23,477 nt of DNA from BP-191 sp035940575 (GTDB lineage Bacteria; Actinomycetota; Actinomycetes; BP-191), in NCBI GenBank assembly GCA_035940575.1, contig DASZER010000030.1, positions 1 to 23,477 of the forward strand. Direction: 5' to 3'. Below, piece after piece: positions 1-7,336 of this stretch. Each line of letters starts with the position of its first letter. Positions within the stretch are counted from its first letter, which is position 1. The notes beneath the pieces were generated by a model. The model ran no database searches, had not been told where the DNA came from, and saw nothing but the letters and a program-made list of their open reading frames with translations. A program made the position numbers and the translations under genes.

Positions 1-1
1 G

Positions 2-292
2 GCGTTCACGTCGCTCGAGAAGCTCTACGTCACGACCGAGGACGTCACCCCGCCCGCCGTCGCGGGCGCCGACTCGGCCGTCGCGCGCATCGAGCGCATC
101 TACGCCGACTCGTCGAAGAAGCGGCTCTACTACGTCCGCCAGACCGTCAAGGTCGGCGTGGGCCGCTCGGTCGTCGCGCTGGAGCACGCGTTCATCCAGC
201 CGAGGTCCGACCCGACCGGCGCGGACTTCACCAAGACCGTGGCCCTGCTGTCGAAGCAGGTCGCCAAGGTCGTCGCGAAGCCTCTCGCCTAG
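2..292 (+). CDS. C-terminal fragment of an unidentified protein
   Basis: The window opens inside this gene; 96 residues are readable to a TAG at 290-292. The fragment has no Cys and no membrane segment. It contains a stretch of alternating hydrophobic and charged residues (RLYYVRQTVKVGVGRSVVAL) that looks like paired beta strands, followed by a short helical tail ending KVVAKPLA. I do not recognise the family. A substrate-binding or sensor-like extracytoplasmic domain is possible, but its N-terminus, and any signal peptide, lies outside the window. It converges with the minus-strand gene ending at 303, with only 10 nt between the stops. Confidence 0.6.
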   Translation, partial: AFTSLEKLYVTTEDVTPPAVAGADSAVARIERIYADSSKKRLYYVRQTVKVGVGRSVVALEHAFIQPRSDPTGADFTKTVALLSKQVAKVVAKPLA

Positions 293-302
293 CGAGGGCG
301 GG

Positions 303-569
303 TCACCCGTCGGGCGCGCGGGCCGACGGGATCACCGACCGCATCGCCGACTTCATCTCGCCTGCCGCCTCGGCCACCGCCTCGGTCGCACGCCGGCCGT
401 GTGCCGCCGCTTCCCAGGCGGCCAGACCCGGCAGCCGCGTCGCCGCCTCGGGGTCGTGGATGCACAGGTCCATCTCCGCCATCTGGCGCTGATGGTCGAG
501 CACTGCCGTGACGATGAAGTACGCCGCCATGGCGAACGGTGCCGCCGGCGCAAGCAGGTAGAAGCTCAC
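303..569 (-). CDS. Small single-pass membrane protein
   Basis: This is an 88-residue protein starting at GTG (569-567), preceded 6 nt upstream by a good Shine-Dalgarno, GGGAGG (plus-strand 576-581). Residues about 4-25 (LLAPAAPFAMAAYFIVTAVL) form one hydrophobic helix. The rest is a soluble tail rich in Ala, Glu and Arg, probably helical (AAWEAAAHGRRATEAVAEAA). There is one Cys. It lies 45 nt downstream of the repeat protein gene on the same strand, so the two are probably co-transcribed. The family is not recognised. The clear start signal and the organised protein support a real gene over a chance frame. Confidence 0.6.
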   Translation of the reverse strand: MSFYLLAPAAPFAMAAYFIVTAVLDHQRQMAEMDLCIHDPEAATRLPGLAAWEAAAHGRRATEAVAEAAGEMKSAMRSVIPSARAPDG

Positions 570-575
570 GGATCG

Positions 576-596
576 CCTCCCGGGCCGAGACCCGGG
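576..596 (-). promoter_or_regulatory. Hairpin overlapping the Shine-Dalgarno of the small membrane protein gene
   Basis: CCCGGG at 591-596 and CCCGGG at 579-584, separated by 6 nt, can form a 6-bp hairpin. On the minus strand its distal arm covers half of the GGGAGG ribosome binding site at 581-576. It may tune translation of the gene starting at 569. GC content here makes chance hairpins common, so confidence is low. Confidence 0.25.
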
Positions 597-614
597 CGCG
601 GTTCGACCGGGTCG

Positions 615-1136
615 CTAGATCAAGGGGAGAGCGACCCGGTTCGGAGCGTGCGGCTGTACGGAGTCGCGCAGCAGGCGCATCGTCGGGGGAGACGTAGTCC
701 TCGCGAAGCGAGGCGTCACGCGCGGCAGTCGCACCGTGTCGTAGACGAGCGACACGTGCGGCGGCCTCGGCGCGAGCGCGCGGATGACGCGCCGCCCGGC
801 GTTCCTGATGACGGCGAGAACGGCGGTGACCGGGGCGAGTGCCTCGGCAGCAGCCGCCGCGAACTGCCTCGCCACGGCGTGGATCGTGCCGAGCCCCTGG
901 AGCAGCGGCGCGACAGCGCGGCGTGCGGCTTCCGCAATGGCCGTGAAGGTCGCCATCACTCCACGAGGAACCGTCGGAAGGGAGACGGTCGGGACGGTCG
1001 GCATCCGGAGCGTCGGCACGGTGGGCATCCGCACGGTCGGCATCGTGGGAATCCGTACGGTGGCGACCGTAGGCATCCGCATCGCGGCGACGGCGGCCGA
1101 GGTGGAGATGACGTGCGTCGCGTCACCGACGATCAT
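615..1136 (-). CDS. Protein with tandem 8-residue (R-M-P-T-V-P-T-V) repeats
   Basis: This is a 173-residue protein. ATG at 1136-1134 is chosen because GGGGAGGTG lies about 5-7 nt upstream. Residues 1-18 are Ala/Val/Ser-rich. Residues 20-57 contain four complete and one partial copies of an octapeptide of the form [RS][MIL]PT[VM][AP]T[VL]. Residues about 61-115 are Ala-rich and amphipathic (ATFTAIAEAARRAVAPLLQG), and the last 60 residues are basic (RNAGRRVIRALAPRPP). There is no signal peptide or clear membrane helix and no Cys. The net charge is strongly positive. I do not recognise a family. The gene is divergent from etfB and probably forms a two-gene unit with the 303-569 gene. The repeat and the SD make it unlikely to be spurious. 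Confidence 0.6.
   Translation of the reverse strand: MIVGDATHVISTSAAVAAMRMPTVATVRIPTMPTVRMPTVPTLRMPTVPTVSLPTVPRGVMATFTAIAEAARRAVAPLLQGLGTIHAVARQFAAAAAEALAPVTAVLAVIRNAGRRVIRALAPRPPHVSLVYDTVRLPRVTPRFARTTSPPTMRLLRDSVQPHAPNRVALPLI
966..1079 (-). repeat. In-frame 24-bp tandem repeat encoding MPTVPTV-type octapeptides
   Basis: About 4.7 copies of a 24-nt unit lie inside the 615-1136 gene. On the plus strand the recurring core is GGCATCCG followed by a variable GTCGG/GTGGG block. Copies differ mostly at positions that preserve the octapeptide pattern, which suggests that the protein sequence is under selection. Confidence 0.7.
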
Positions 1137-1274
1137 CGCGACACCTCCCCTCCCGGCGCGGTCGTGCCCGCTGCCGTGAGTGTCCCCGCTCGCCGATCGT
1201 GAGAAACGGCTACCGGACGACCCGACACGGGCGTCGGTTTGACGTGCTAGCAGCCAGCAAGCGACCCTTCGGCC
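1137..1274. other. Divergent intergenic region upstream of etfB
   Basis: This 138-bp region lies between two divergent starts. It holds the SD of the minus-strand gene (GGGGAGG, just right of 1136), a small inverted repeat CCGAC/GTCGG (1222-1226 and 1233-1237), and a TTGACG hexamer at 1239-1244. No TANNNT box sits at proper spacing from that hexamer, and no SD precedes the etfB ATG, so I cannot place the etfB promoter with confidence. Confidence 0.4.
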
Positions 1275-2057
1275 ATGAACATCGTGGTGTGCGTGAAGCA
1301 GGTCCCCGACACCTGGGCCGAGAAGAAGCTCGACCCCACGGACAAGACCGTGGACCGGGCGAGCGTCGACGGCGTCATGAACGAGATCGACGAGTACGCC
1401 GTCGAGGAGGCGCTGCGCCTCAAGGAGGCCCACGGCGGCGAGGTGACCGTCCTCACGATGGGTCCCGCCAAGGCCGTCGAGACGATCCGCAAGGCGCTGT
1501 CCATGGGCGCCGACAAGGCCGTCCACGTCAGCGACGACGCCCTCCACGGCACCGACGCGCTCGGCACGTCGCACGCGCTGGCGAAGGCGCTCGGGACCAT
1601 CGAGGGCTGGGACCTCGTGATCGCCGGGTCCGAGTCGACCGACGCCCGCATGTCGGTCGTGCCCGCGATGCTCGCGGAGCAGCTCGGCGTCCCGCAGCTC
1701 ACGATGGCGCGCAAGGTCACCGTCGACGGGAGCACCGTTCGCATCGAGCGGCAGACCGAGACCGGCTACGACGTCGTCGAGGCCTCCACGCCCGCCGTCG
1801 TGTCCGTCGTCGAGAAGATCAACGAGCCGCGCTACCCGTCGTTCAAGGGGATCATGGCCGCGAAGTCGAAGCCGCTGACGACCCTCACGGTGGCCGACGC
1901 GGGCATCGACACGTCGCTGGTCGGCCTGGCCGGCAGCAAGAGCGAGGTCGTGGAGTTCGCGGCCCGCCCGCCGCGCGAGAGCGGCACGATCGTCAAGGAC
2001 GAGGGCGACGGCGGGACGAAGCTCGCCGAGTTCCTCCAGTCGCAGAAGTTCATCTAG
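1275..2057 (+). CDS. etfB: Electron transfer flavoprotein, beta subunit
   Basis: This 260-residue protein has the usual EtfB length. The N-terminus MNIVVCVKQVPDTW and the following segment with EIDEYAVEEALRLKE are hallmark family sequences. The segment RYPSFKGIMAAKSKPL (about residues 188-203) is the EtfB recognition-loop region that contacts partner dehydrogenases. EtfB binds structural AMP. With EtfA it forms the soluble FAD heterodimer that takes electrons from acyl-CoA and related dehydrogenases and passes them to ETF-quinone oxidoreductase. The gene lies 12 nt upstream of etfA in the canonical order. No SD is obvious before the ATG. Confidence 0.97.
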   Translation: MNIVVCVKQVPDTWAEKKLDPTDKTVDRASVDGVMNEIDEYAVEEALRLKEAHGGEVTVLTMGPAKAVETIRKALSMGADKAVHVSDDALHGTDALGTSHALAKALGTIEGWDLVIAGSESTDARMSVVPAMLAEQLGVPQLTMARKVTVDGSTVRIERQTETGYDVVEASTPAVVSVVEKINEPRYPSFKGIMAAKSKPLTTLTVADAGIDTSLVGLAGSKSEVVEFAARPPRESGTIVKDEGDGGTKLAEFLQSQKFI

Positions 2058-2069
2058 GAGCCCCTGAAC

Positions 2070-3020
2070 ATGGCCGAGATCCTCGTCCTCGTCGAGCACG
2101 CCGACGGCACGCCCAAGAAGGTCACGCTCGAGATGCTGACCAAGGCCCGGGCGCTCGGTGAGCCGTCCGCCGTCTTCGTCGGCCGCAACTACGCCGCCGC
2201 CAAGGAGCGCCTCGCCGAGTACGGCGCGCAGAAGGTCTACGTCGCCGAGGGCGACGAGTACGCCGACCACGTCGTGGCGCCGGCCGCCGAGGTGCTCGCG
2301 CACCTCGTCGCCGAGAAGTCGCCGGCCGCGGTGTTCGTCGCGTCCTCCGCCGAGGGCAAGGAGATCGCGGCGCGTACGGCCGTCAAGACGTCGTCGGGCG
2401 TCCTGACCGACGCCGTCGACGTCGCCGAGGGCTTCGTCGCGACGCAGAACGTCTTCGGCGGCGCGACCGTCGTCCAGTCGCGCGCGCAGGGCACGCCGAT
2501 CGTCTGCCTCCGCCCGAACAGCACCGCCCCCGTCGCCGAGGCCGGCCCCGCGGCCGAGGAGCAGGTGTCGCTGACGCTGTCCGACTCCGCGAAGCTCGCC
2601 AAGGTCGTCGACCGCGTCGTGGAGGAGAAGGGCGGCCGCCCGGACCTCACCGAGGCGTCGATCGTCGTCTCCGGCGGGCGCGGCCTCGGCGGCGCCGAGC
2701 ACTTCGCGCTCATCGAGGGCCTCGCCGACTCGCTCGGCGCGGCGGTGGGCGCGAGCCGCGCCGCGACCGACGCCGGCTGGTACCCGCACCAGAACCAGGT
2801 CGGCCAGACCGGCAAGACCGTCTCGCCGCAGCTCTACATGGCGATCGGCATCTCCGGCGCGATCCAGCACCGCGCGGGCATGCAGACGTCCAAGACGATC
2901 GTCGCGGTCAACAAGGACCCCGAGGCGCCGATCTTCTCGATCGCGGACTTCGGCGTCGTGGGCGACCTGTTCAACGTCGTGCCGCAGCTCACCGAGGAGA
3001 TCGCGAAGCGCAAGGGCTAG
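2070..3020 (+). CDS. etfA: Electron transfer flavoprotein, alpha subunit
   Basis: This is a 316-residue protein of standard EtfA length. AGGAG at 2056-2060, overlapping the etfB stop, sits 9 nt before the ATG. The N-terminal half is the variable alpha domain. The C-terminal FAD domain is intact: SGGRGLGG around residue 202, GQTGKTVSPQLYMAIGISGA from residue 245, then AGMQTSKTIVAVNKDPEAPI and the closing segment with DFGVVGDLFNVVPQL. Every FAD-contacting motif I know for the family is present. It is cotranscribed with etfB and supplies the FAD-binding half of the heterodimer. Confidence 0.97.
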   Translation: MAEILVLVEHADGTPKKVTLEMLTKARALGEPSAVFVGRNYAAAKERLAEYGAQKVYVAEGDEYADHVVAPAAEVLAHLVAEKSPAAVFVASSAEGKEIAARTAVKTSSGVLTDAVDVAEGFVATQNVFGGATVVQSRAQGTPIVCLRPNSTAPVAEAGPAAEEQVSLTLSDSAKLAKVVDRVVEEKGGRPDLTEASIVVSGGRGLGGAEHFALIEGLADSLGAAVGASRAATDAGWYPHQNQVGQTGKTVSPQLYMAIGISGAIQHRAGMQTSKTIVAVNKDPEAPIFSIADFGVVGDLFNVVPQLTEEIAKRKG

Positions 3021-3025
3021 GCCGG

Positions 3026-3031
3026 TAGGGT
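3026..3031 (+). promoter_or_regulatory. Candidate -10 box of a leaderless transcript (TAGGGT)
   Basis: TAGGGT ends 7 nt before the ATG at 3039, and no Shine-Dalgarno is present at the usual distance. TANNNT is the actinobacterial -10 consensus. At this distance transcription would start at or next to the A of the ATG. The same arrangement recurs before several other genes in the window. Confidence 0.5.
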
Positions 3032-3038
3032 CGAGCCC

Positions 3039-4415
3039 ATGCCAGCGTGGGACCGAGGTACGCCGCAGCAGCAGGCGAAGGTGCGCGACGCCGCGCTCCA
3101 GCGCCAGCTCCGTGACCGGGTGGGGCCGTTCTCGCCGTTCTGGCGCGAGCGCTTCACCGCGTTGCGCGTCCCCGCGACGTCGATCGCGTCGGCGGCCGAC
3201 CTGCCGAAGCTGCCCGCCGTCGGCGAGCGCGACGTCTGCCCGACGGGCGACCCCGCCGACGCGGCACGGCTCGTGCTCCAGGCGGACGAGGCAGGGTTCG
3301 CGCTGCACGCGTTCGGGCCCGACCTGCGCAAGGCGCTGCTACGCCGTGTCTCCGGCGCCGACCAGTACCGCCGCCAGGTCGAGGCGGAGACGCGGCCGAC
3401 GACGTTCCACTTCGGCGGGCGCGCGATGCGCTTCCCGATCGCGTCGACGCGCAACGACCTCGACGTCGTCGCGCGCGCCGGCAGCCGCGCCTGGCAGGTG
3501 CTCGGGCTGACCAGCGGCGACGTGCTCGTCTCGGCCGTGCCGATGACGGCCTCGCTCGACCACTTCTTCCTCACCTACGCCGCCATCGGCGCGGGCACGC
3601 CCGCGCTGTTCCCCGGCTCCGACCCCGACGCGGTCGGTGACGCGTTCCGGCTCGTCGCGGCGACCGTCCTCGCGGTGCGCCCGCAGGAGGCGCTGGACGT
3701 CCTCGACGGCGTCGACACCACGTCGGTCAGGACGGTGCTGCTGGTCGGCGCGGCCGACGCGGCGTTGCGCGACGAGGTCGCCGCGGCCGTGCCCGACGCG
3801 ACCGTGCTCGGCCTCTGGGGGCCCGAGGAGCACCGCGTGATGTGGGCCGAGTGCCGCGAGAGCGCCGGGTCGCCGACGGGCTGGCACACCTACCCCGACA
3901 TCGACCACGTCGAGGTCGTCGACCCCGAGACCGGCACGCAGGCGAACGGCGGCGGCGAGCTCGTGCTCACCCAGCTCGGCCTCGCGGGCAGCGCGCTGCT
4001 GCGGTGGCGTACCGGAGACGTCGTCCCCTCGGCGCTCGCGAACGACCCGTGCGCGGCCTGCGGCCGTACCGTCCCCCGCGTCCCGACCGACGTCGCCACC
4101 TCCGCGCTGCACGTCGAGGCGACGCTGCGCGGCGCCCGCGCGACGCTCGACCTCCGCGCGATCGCGGGTGCCCTCGCCGGCCGCCCCGACCTCGCGGACT
4201 GGATGGTCGAGGTCGCGCCGTCGCCCCGCGCGGGCGGCGACGACCTGCTCGTCTACGTCGCGCCCAAGGGCGACGAGACCGACGCGGCGGTGGGCGCGTA
4301 CCGCGACGTCCGCGCCGTCGCCGGCGTGCCGCCGTCGCAGGTCGTCGTGCTGACGACCGACGAGCTGGCGTCGCGCCGCGACGCCGAGTCGCGAAGGGTC
4401 GTCGTACGCCGCTAG
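3039..4415 (+). CDS. Degenerate adenylate-forming enzyme, phenylacetate-CoA ligase (PaaK)-like
   Basis: This is a 458-residue protein with the overall PaaK/AMP-binding layout. The N-terminus has the PaaK-like segment FSPFWRERF. The middle contains GLWGPEE (about residues 257-263) where ligases carry a GxTE-type motif. RWRTGD is at about 322-327, followed by a CxxC-G-R-T segment (C338, C341) as in PaaK. Two expected features are missing. The Ser/Thr/Gly-rich ATP loop is replaced by FHFGGRAMRF near residue 121. The C-terminal catalytic Lys, usually in a GKAxRVxDxR context, is replaced by AESRRVVVRR. ATP-dependent ligation therefore looks impaired, and the protein may bind a ligand or have another activity. 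It follows etfBA with a possible promoter of its own (TAGGGT). Confidence 0.75.
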   Translation: MPAWDRGTPQQQAKVRDAALQRQLRDRVGPFSPFWRERFTALRVPATSIASAADLPKLPAVGERDVCPTGDPADAARLVLQADEAGFALHAFGPDLRKALLRRVSGADQYRRQVEAETRPTTFHFGGRAMRFPIASTRNDLDVVARAGSRAWQVLGLTSGDVLVSAVPMTASLDHFFLTYAAIGAGTPALFPGSDPDAVGDAFRLVAATVLAVRPQEALDVLDGVDTTSVRTVLLVGAADAALRDEVAAAVPDATVLGLWGPEEHRVMWAECRESAGSPTGWHTYPDIDHVEVVDPETGTQANGGGELVLTQLGLAGSALLRWRTGDVVPSALANDPCAACGRTVPRVPTDVATSALHVEATLRGARATLDLRAIAGALAGRPDLADWMVEVAPSPRAGGDDLLVYVAPKGDETDAAVGAYRDVRAVAGVPPSQVVVLTTDELASRRDAESRRVVVRR

Positions 4416-4457
4416 TAGGGCTTGAGCCCGTTCGGTCCCCCTCCCGAAGGAGTTCCC

Positions 4458-4622
4458 ATGCGATCGCTCATCGCCGCGTCGCTGGTCGCGACCGCCGCCG
4501 CCCTCCTGCCCGCCGCGCCCGCGTCGGCGTGCATCGACCTGTACGTGCCGGTGGTCGGCTCGTTCTGCGACCCGGACCCGTGCCCGTGGCTCGCGAGCCA
4601 GACCGGCGTCGGCTGCCCGTAG
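4458..4622 (+). CDS. Secreted four-cysteine microprotein
   Basis: This 54-residue protein starts at ATG 4458 with AAGGAG 5 nt upstream. An in-frame TTG at 4422 is possible but has no SD and would disrupt the signal peptide. Residues 1-24 are a textbook signal sequence: MRSLIAAS followed by an Ala/Leu core ending PAAPASA. The mature part is about 30 residues and has four Cys (C25, then three within SFCDPDPCPW and GVGCP), so one or two disulfides are possible. Since the first residue after ASA is Cys, lipidation is an alternative, although the -3 residue is Ala rather than Leu. No known peptide family is recognised. It sits between the PaaK-like gene and iscS. Confidence 0.6.
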   Translation: MRSLIAASLVATAAALLPAAPASACIDLYVPVVGSFCDPDPCPWLASQTGVGCP

Positions 4623-4635
4623 GAGGCGGCGCCGG

Positions 4636-4641
4636 TAGTCT
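4636..4641 (+). promoter_or_regulatory. Candidate -10 box (TAGTCT) before iscS
   Basis: TAGTCT, within GCCGGTAGTCT, ends 9 nt before the ATG at 4651. An AGGAGG at 4621-4626 is about 24 nt from the ATG, too far to act as its SD. A leaderless or very short-leader transcript is the simplest reading. Confidence 0.4.
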
Positions 4642-4650
4642 GGCGGTCTG

Positions 4651-5817
4651 ATGGTGTATCTCGACCACGCCGCGACGACGCCGATGCTCCCCGAGGTCCT
4701 GGCGTCGATGACGCCGTACTTCCTCGACGAGCCGGGCAACCCGTCGTCGCTCCACGCGTCCGGCCGCCGCGCGCGCCGGGCCGTCGAGGAGGCGCGCGAG
4801 ACGATCGCGCTCGCGCTCGGCGCCCGGCCGTCGGAGGTGGTGTTCACCGGCAGCGGCACCGAGGCCGACAACCTCGCCGTGAAGGGCCTCTACTGGGCCC
4901 GCCGCGCCGCCGACCCCGCCCGCACCCGCATCGTCGCGTCGTCCGTCGAGCACCACGCCGTCCTCGACGCGGTCGACTGGCTGGTCGAGCACGAGCGCGC
5001 GACCGTGACCTGGCTGCCGGTGGACGCGTACGGCCGCGTCTCCCCGTCGTCGCTGCGCGACGCGCTCGGCGACGACGTCGCGCTCGTCACCGTGATGTGG
5101 GCCAACAACGAGGTCGGCACCGTCCAGCAAGTCGCCGAGCTCGCGGAGGTCGCGGCGGAGGCGAGGGTGCCGTTCCACACCGACGCGGTGCAGGCGGTGG
5201 GGCAGCTCGACGTGACGTTCCTCGACGGCGTCTCCGCGCTGACCATCACGGGCCACAAGATCGGCGGGCCGAAGGGCGTCGGCGCGCTGCTGCTGCGTAC
5301 CGGCGTCGCGTGCACGCCGTTGCTGCACGGCGGCGGGCAGGAGCGCGACGTGCGCTCGGGCACGTTGGACACGCCGTCGATCGTCGGCCTCGCCGCGGCC
5401 GTACGCACCGCGGTCGAGCAGCGCGTCACCAACGCCGCCCGCCTGCGCGGCCTCCGCGACTCGCTCGTGAAGGCCGTCACGGAGGCCGTTCCCGACGCCA
5501 CCCTCAACGGCCACCCGACCGACCGCCTGCCCTCGAACGCGCACCTGTCGTTCCCCGGCTGCGAGGGCGACGCGTTGCTGCTGCTGCTCGACGCGCGCGG
5601 CATCGAGTGCTCGACGGGCTCGGCCTGCACCGCCGGCATCGCGCGCCCCTCGCACGTCCTGACCGCGATGCACCTCGACGAGGAGGTCGCGCGCGGGTCG
5701 CTGCGGTTCAGCCTCGGGCACACCACGACCGAGTCCGACGTCGCGGCCGTCGCCGACGTGATCGTCCCCGTGGTCGAACGCGCCCGCCGCGCGGGTCTGA
5801 CGCCCCTGCCGCGATGA
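4651..5817 (+). CDS. iscS: Cysteine desulfurase (IscS/NifS family)
   Basis: This is a 388-residue PLP enzyme that removes sulfur from cysteine as a protein persulfide. MVYLDHAATTP opens it in family style. The PLP Schiff-base lysine is K203 in TGHKIGGPKG, and the persulfide cysteine is C326 in CSTGSACTAG. Length and motif order are complete. It overlaps mnmA by 4 nt (ATGA at 5814-5817), which fits direct sulfur delivery to tRNA thiolation. It is also the likely donor for Fe-S assembly, including the cluster of IlvD encoded downstream, though that last link is inference. Confidence 0.95.
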   Translation: MVYLDHAATTPMLPEVLASMTPYFLDEPGNPSSLHASGRRARRAVEEARETIALALGARPSEVVFTGSGTEADNLAVKGLYWARRAADPARTRIVASSVEHHAVLDAVDWLVEHERATVTWLPVDAYGRVSPSSLRDALGDDVALVTVMWANNEVGTVQQVAELAEVAAEARVPFHTDAVQAVGQLDVTFLDGVSALTITGHKIGGPKGVGALLLRTGVACTPLLHGGGQERDVRSGTLDTPSIVGLAAAVRTAVEQRVTNAARLRGLRDSLVKAVTEAVPDATLNGHPTDRLPSNAHLSFPGCEGDALLLLLDARGIECSTGSACTAGIARPSHVLTAMHLDEEVARGSLRFSLGHTTTESDVAAVADVIVPVVERARRAGLTPLPR

Positions 5818-6866
5818 GGGTCCTCGCCGCGATGTCGGGCGGCGTCGACTCCGCCGTCGCCGCGGCGCGCGCGGTCGATGCGGGCCACGACGTGACCGGC
5901 GTGCACCTCGCGCTCGCCTCCGCCCCAGCCTCCAACCGCACCGGCGCGCGCGGCTGCTGCACGCTCGAGGACGCGCGCGACGCGCGCCGCGCCGCCGACG
6001 TCATCGGCATCCCGTTCTACGTCTGGGACCTCGCCGAGCGCTTCCGCGCCGACGTCGTCGACGACTTCGTCGCCGAGTACGCGGCGGGCCGTACGCCCAA
6101 CCCGTGCCTGCGCTGCAACGAGCGCATCAAGTTCGCGGCGGTGCTCGACCGGGCGCTGGCGCTCGGCTTCGACGCGATCTGCACGGGCCACTACGCGCGG
6201 CTCGTCTCCGGCTCCCTGCACCGCGCGGCCGACGCGGCGAAGGACCAGTCGTACGTCCTCGGCGTCCTCACGCCGGAGCAGCTCGCCGCGTCGCTGTTCC
6301 CGCTCGGCGACTCGCTCAAGTCCGAGGTGCGCGCGGAGGCCGCCCGGCGCGGGCTGCTCGTCGCGGACAAGAGCGACTCGTACGACGTCTGCTTCGTCGC
6401 CGACGGGGACACCGCCGGGTGGCTGCGTTCGCGGGTGGGCGTCGTGCCCGGCGACGTCGTGGACGCCGACGGCGCCGTGCTCGCGCGGCACGAGGGCGCG
6501 TACCAGTTCACGGTCGGGCAGCGACGCGGGCTCGGCGTCGTCGCGCCCGACGGCCGGCCGCGCTACGTCCTGTCGATCGAGCCCGCGACGGCGACCGTGC
6601 GGGTCGGCCCCGTCGAGGCGCTCGACGTGCGCGTCGTCTCCGGCGGCCGCGCGCGCTGGGCCGGGCCGGTCCCGCCGAACGGCGCCCGGCTGCTCGCGCA
6701 GCTCCGCGCGCACGGCGAGCCCGTGCCCGGGGTCGTGACGGTCGAGGGGGAGGCGCTGACGGTGACGCTGGACGCGCCGGTGCGGGCGGTCGCGCCGGGG
6801 CAGGCCGTCGTGCTGTACGACGGCGACCGCGTCGTCGGCTCGGCGACGATCGAGGCGACCCGGTAG
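5814..6866 (+). CDS. mnmA: tRNA-specific 2-thiouridylase MnmA
   Basis: This 350-residue enzyme makes 2-thiouridine at tRNA wobble position 34. It contains the PP-loop motif SGGVDS (residues 8-13), the nucleophile C101 in PCLRCNERIKF, and the persulfide-accepting C193 in YDVCFV. FTVGQRRGLG belongs to the central domain, and a C-terminal beta-barrel follows. The start is fixed by the ATGA overlap with iscS. Coupled translation and adjacency to the sulfur donor support a dedicated sulfur relay. The protein looks intact. Confidence 0.96.
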   Translation: MRVLAAMSGGVDSAVAAARAVDAGHDVTGVHLALASAPASNRTGARGCCTLEDARDARRAADVIGIPFYVWDLAERFRADVVDDFVAEYAAGRTPNPCLRCNERIKFAAVLDRALALGFDAICTGHYARLVSGSLHRAADAAKDQSYVLGVLTPEQLAASLFPLGDSLKSEVRAEAARRGLLVADKSDSYDVCFVADGDTAGWLRSRVGVVPGDVVDADGAVLARHEGAYQFTVGQRRGLGVVAPDGRPRYVLSIEPATATVRVGPVEALDVRVVSGGRARWAGPVPPNGARLLAQLRAHGEPVPGVVTVEGEALTVTLDAPVRAVAPGQAVVLYDGDRVVGSATIEATR

Positions 6867-6869
6867 CGT
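6864..6869 (+). promoter_or_regulatory. Candidate -10 box (TAGCGT) overlapping the mnmA stop codon
   Basis: TAGCGT shares its TAG with the mnmA stop and ends 8 nt before the ATG at 6878. No SD lies between. It matches the TAGNNT pattern seen before 3039, 12727, 15983 and 22893. Confidence 0.4.
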
Positions 6870-6877
6870 CGCGTCCC

Positions 6878-7336
6878 ATGGACGACGTGCGGCTCACGGA
6901 CCTCGAGGTCATCCAGCGGTTCAGCATCGCGGTACGCGGCGAGACGGCCGACCGCGAGGACGTCGTCGCGGCGTTGCGCGCCGACCTGGCGTGGCTGGAG
7001 GGCGCCCGCCGCCCCCGCGCGTCCGCGCCCGTCAAGGAGGCGCCCGCCGCCGCCCCGCGCGCGACGGCCCCCGCGCGCCCGGCGGCCCCGCAGCGCCCGG
7101 CGACCCCGGCGCGACCGGCCGCCCCCGCGCCCGCCGCCGCCAAGCCCGCGCCCGCCAAGGCCCGCCCCGCCGCGCCGGCCAAGGCCGCGGCCAAGGCGAC
7201 GAAGCCCGCCACCAGGACAGCCGCCAAGCCCGCCCCCAAGGCGCCCGCCAAGCCCGCCAAGCCCGCCAAGGCGAGCAAGCCGGCGAAGGCCGCCAAGGCC
7301 GCCAAGGCCACGAAGCCCGCGAAGGGCCGCCGCTGA
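6878..7336 (+). CDS. Small protein with a histone-H1-like Lys/Ala/Pro tail
   Basis: This is a 152-residue protein. Residues 1-45 form a compact acidic-to-neutral segment (DLEVIQRFSIAVRGE then REDVVAALRADLAWLEG), probably helical. From about residue 50 to the end the sequence is low complexity, built of AAPKA, PAKA and AKPA units and ending KATKPAKGRR. It is strongly basic and resembles the tails of actinobacterial nucleoid proteins or eukaryotic H1. The tail predicts nonspecific nucleic-acid binding or disorder. The conserved N-terminus carries no recognised domain. It lies between mnmA and the metE-like gene, and its stop overlaps that gene's presumed CTG start. Confidence 0.7.
   Translation: MDDVRLTDLEVIQRFSIAVRGETADREDVVAALRADLAWLEGARRPRASAPVKEAPAAAPRATAPARPAAPQRPATPARPAAPAPAAAKPAPAKARPAAPAKAAAKATKPATRTAAKPAPKAPAKPAKPAKASKPAKAAKAAKATKPAKGRR

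Noticed and set aside
966..1079. Possible CRISPR-like or iteron array
   Set aside because: The repeats are contiguous, have no spacers, stay in frame with an octapeptide and drift at synonymous positions, so they are a coding repeat.
615..3308. A very long minus-strand open frame opposite etfB and etfA
   Set aside because: Apart from the true gene at 615-1136, its translation is the low-complexity Arg/Gly/Leu/Asp composition expected opposite GC-rich coding sequence, and it lies over unambiguous etfBA.
4416..4457. Small GGGC/GCCC hairpin as terminator of the PaaK-like gene
   Set aside because: It is only a 4-bp stem without a U-tract, which is expected by chance at this GC content.
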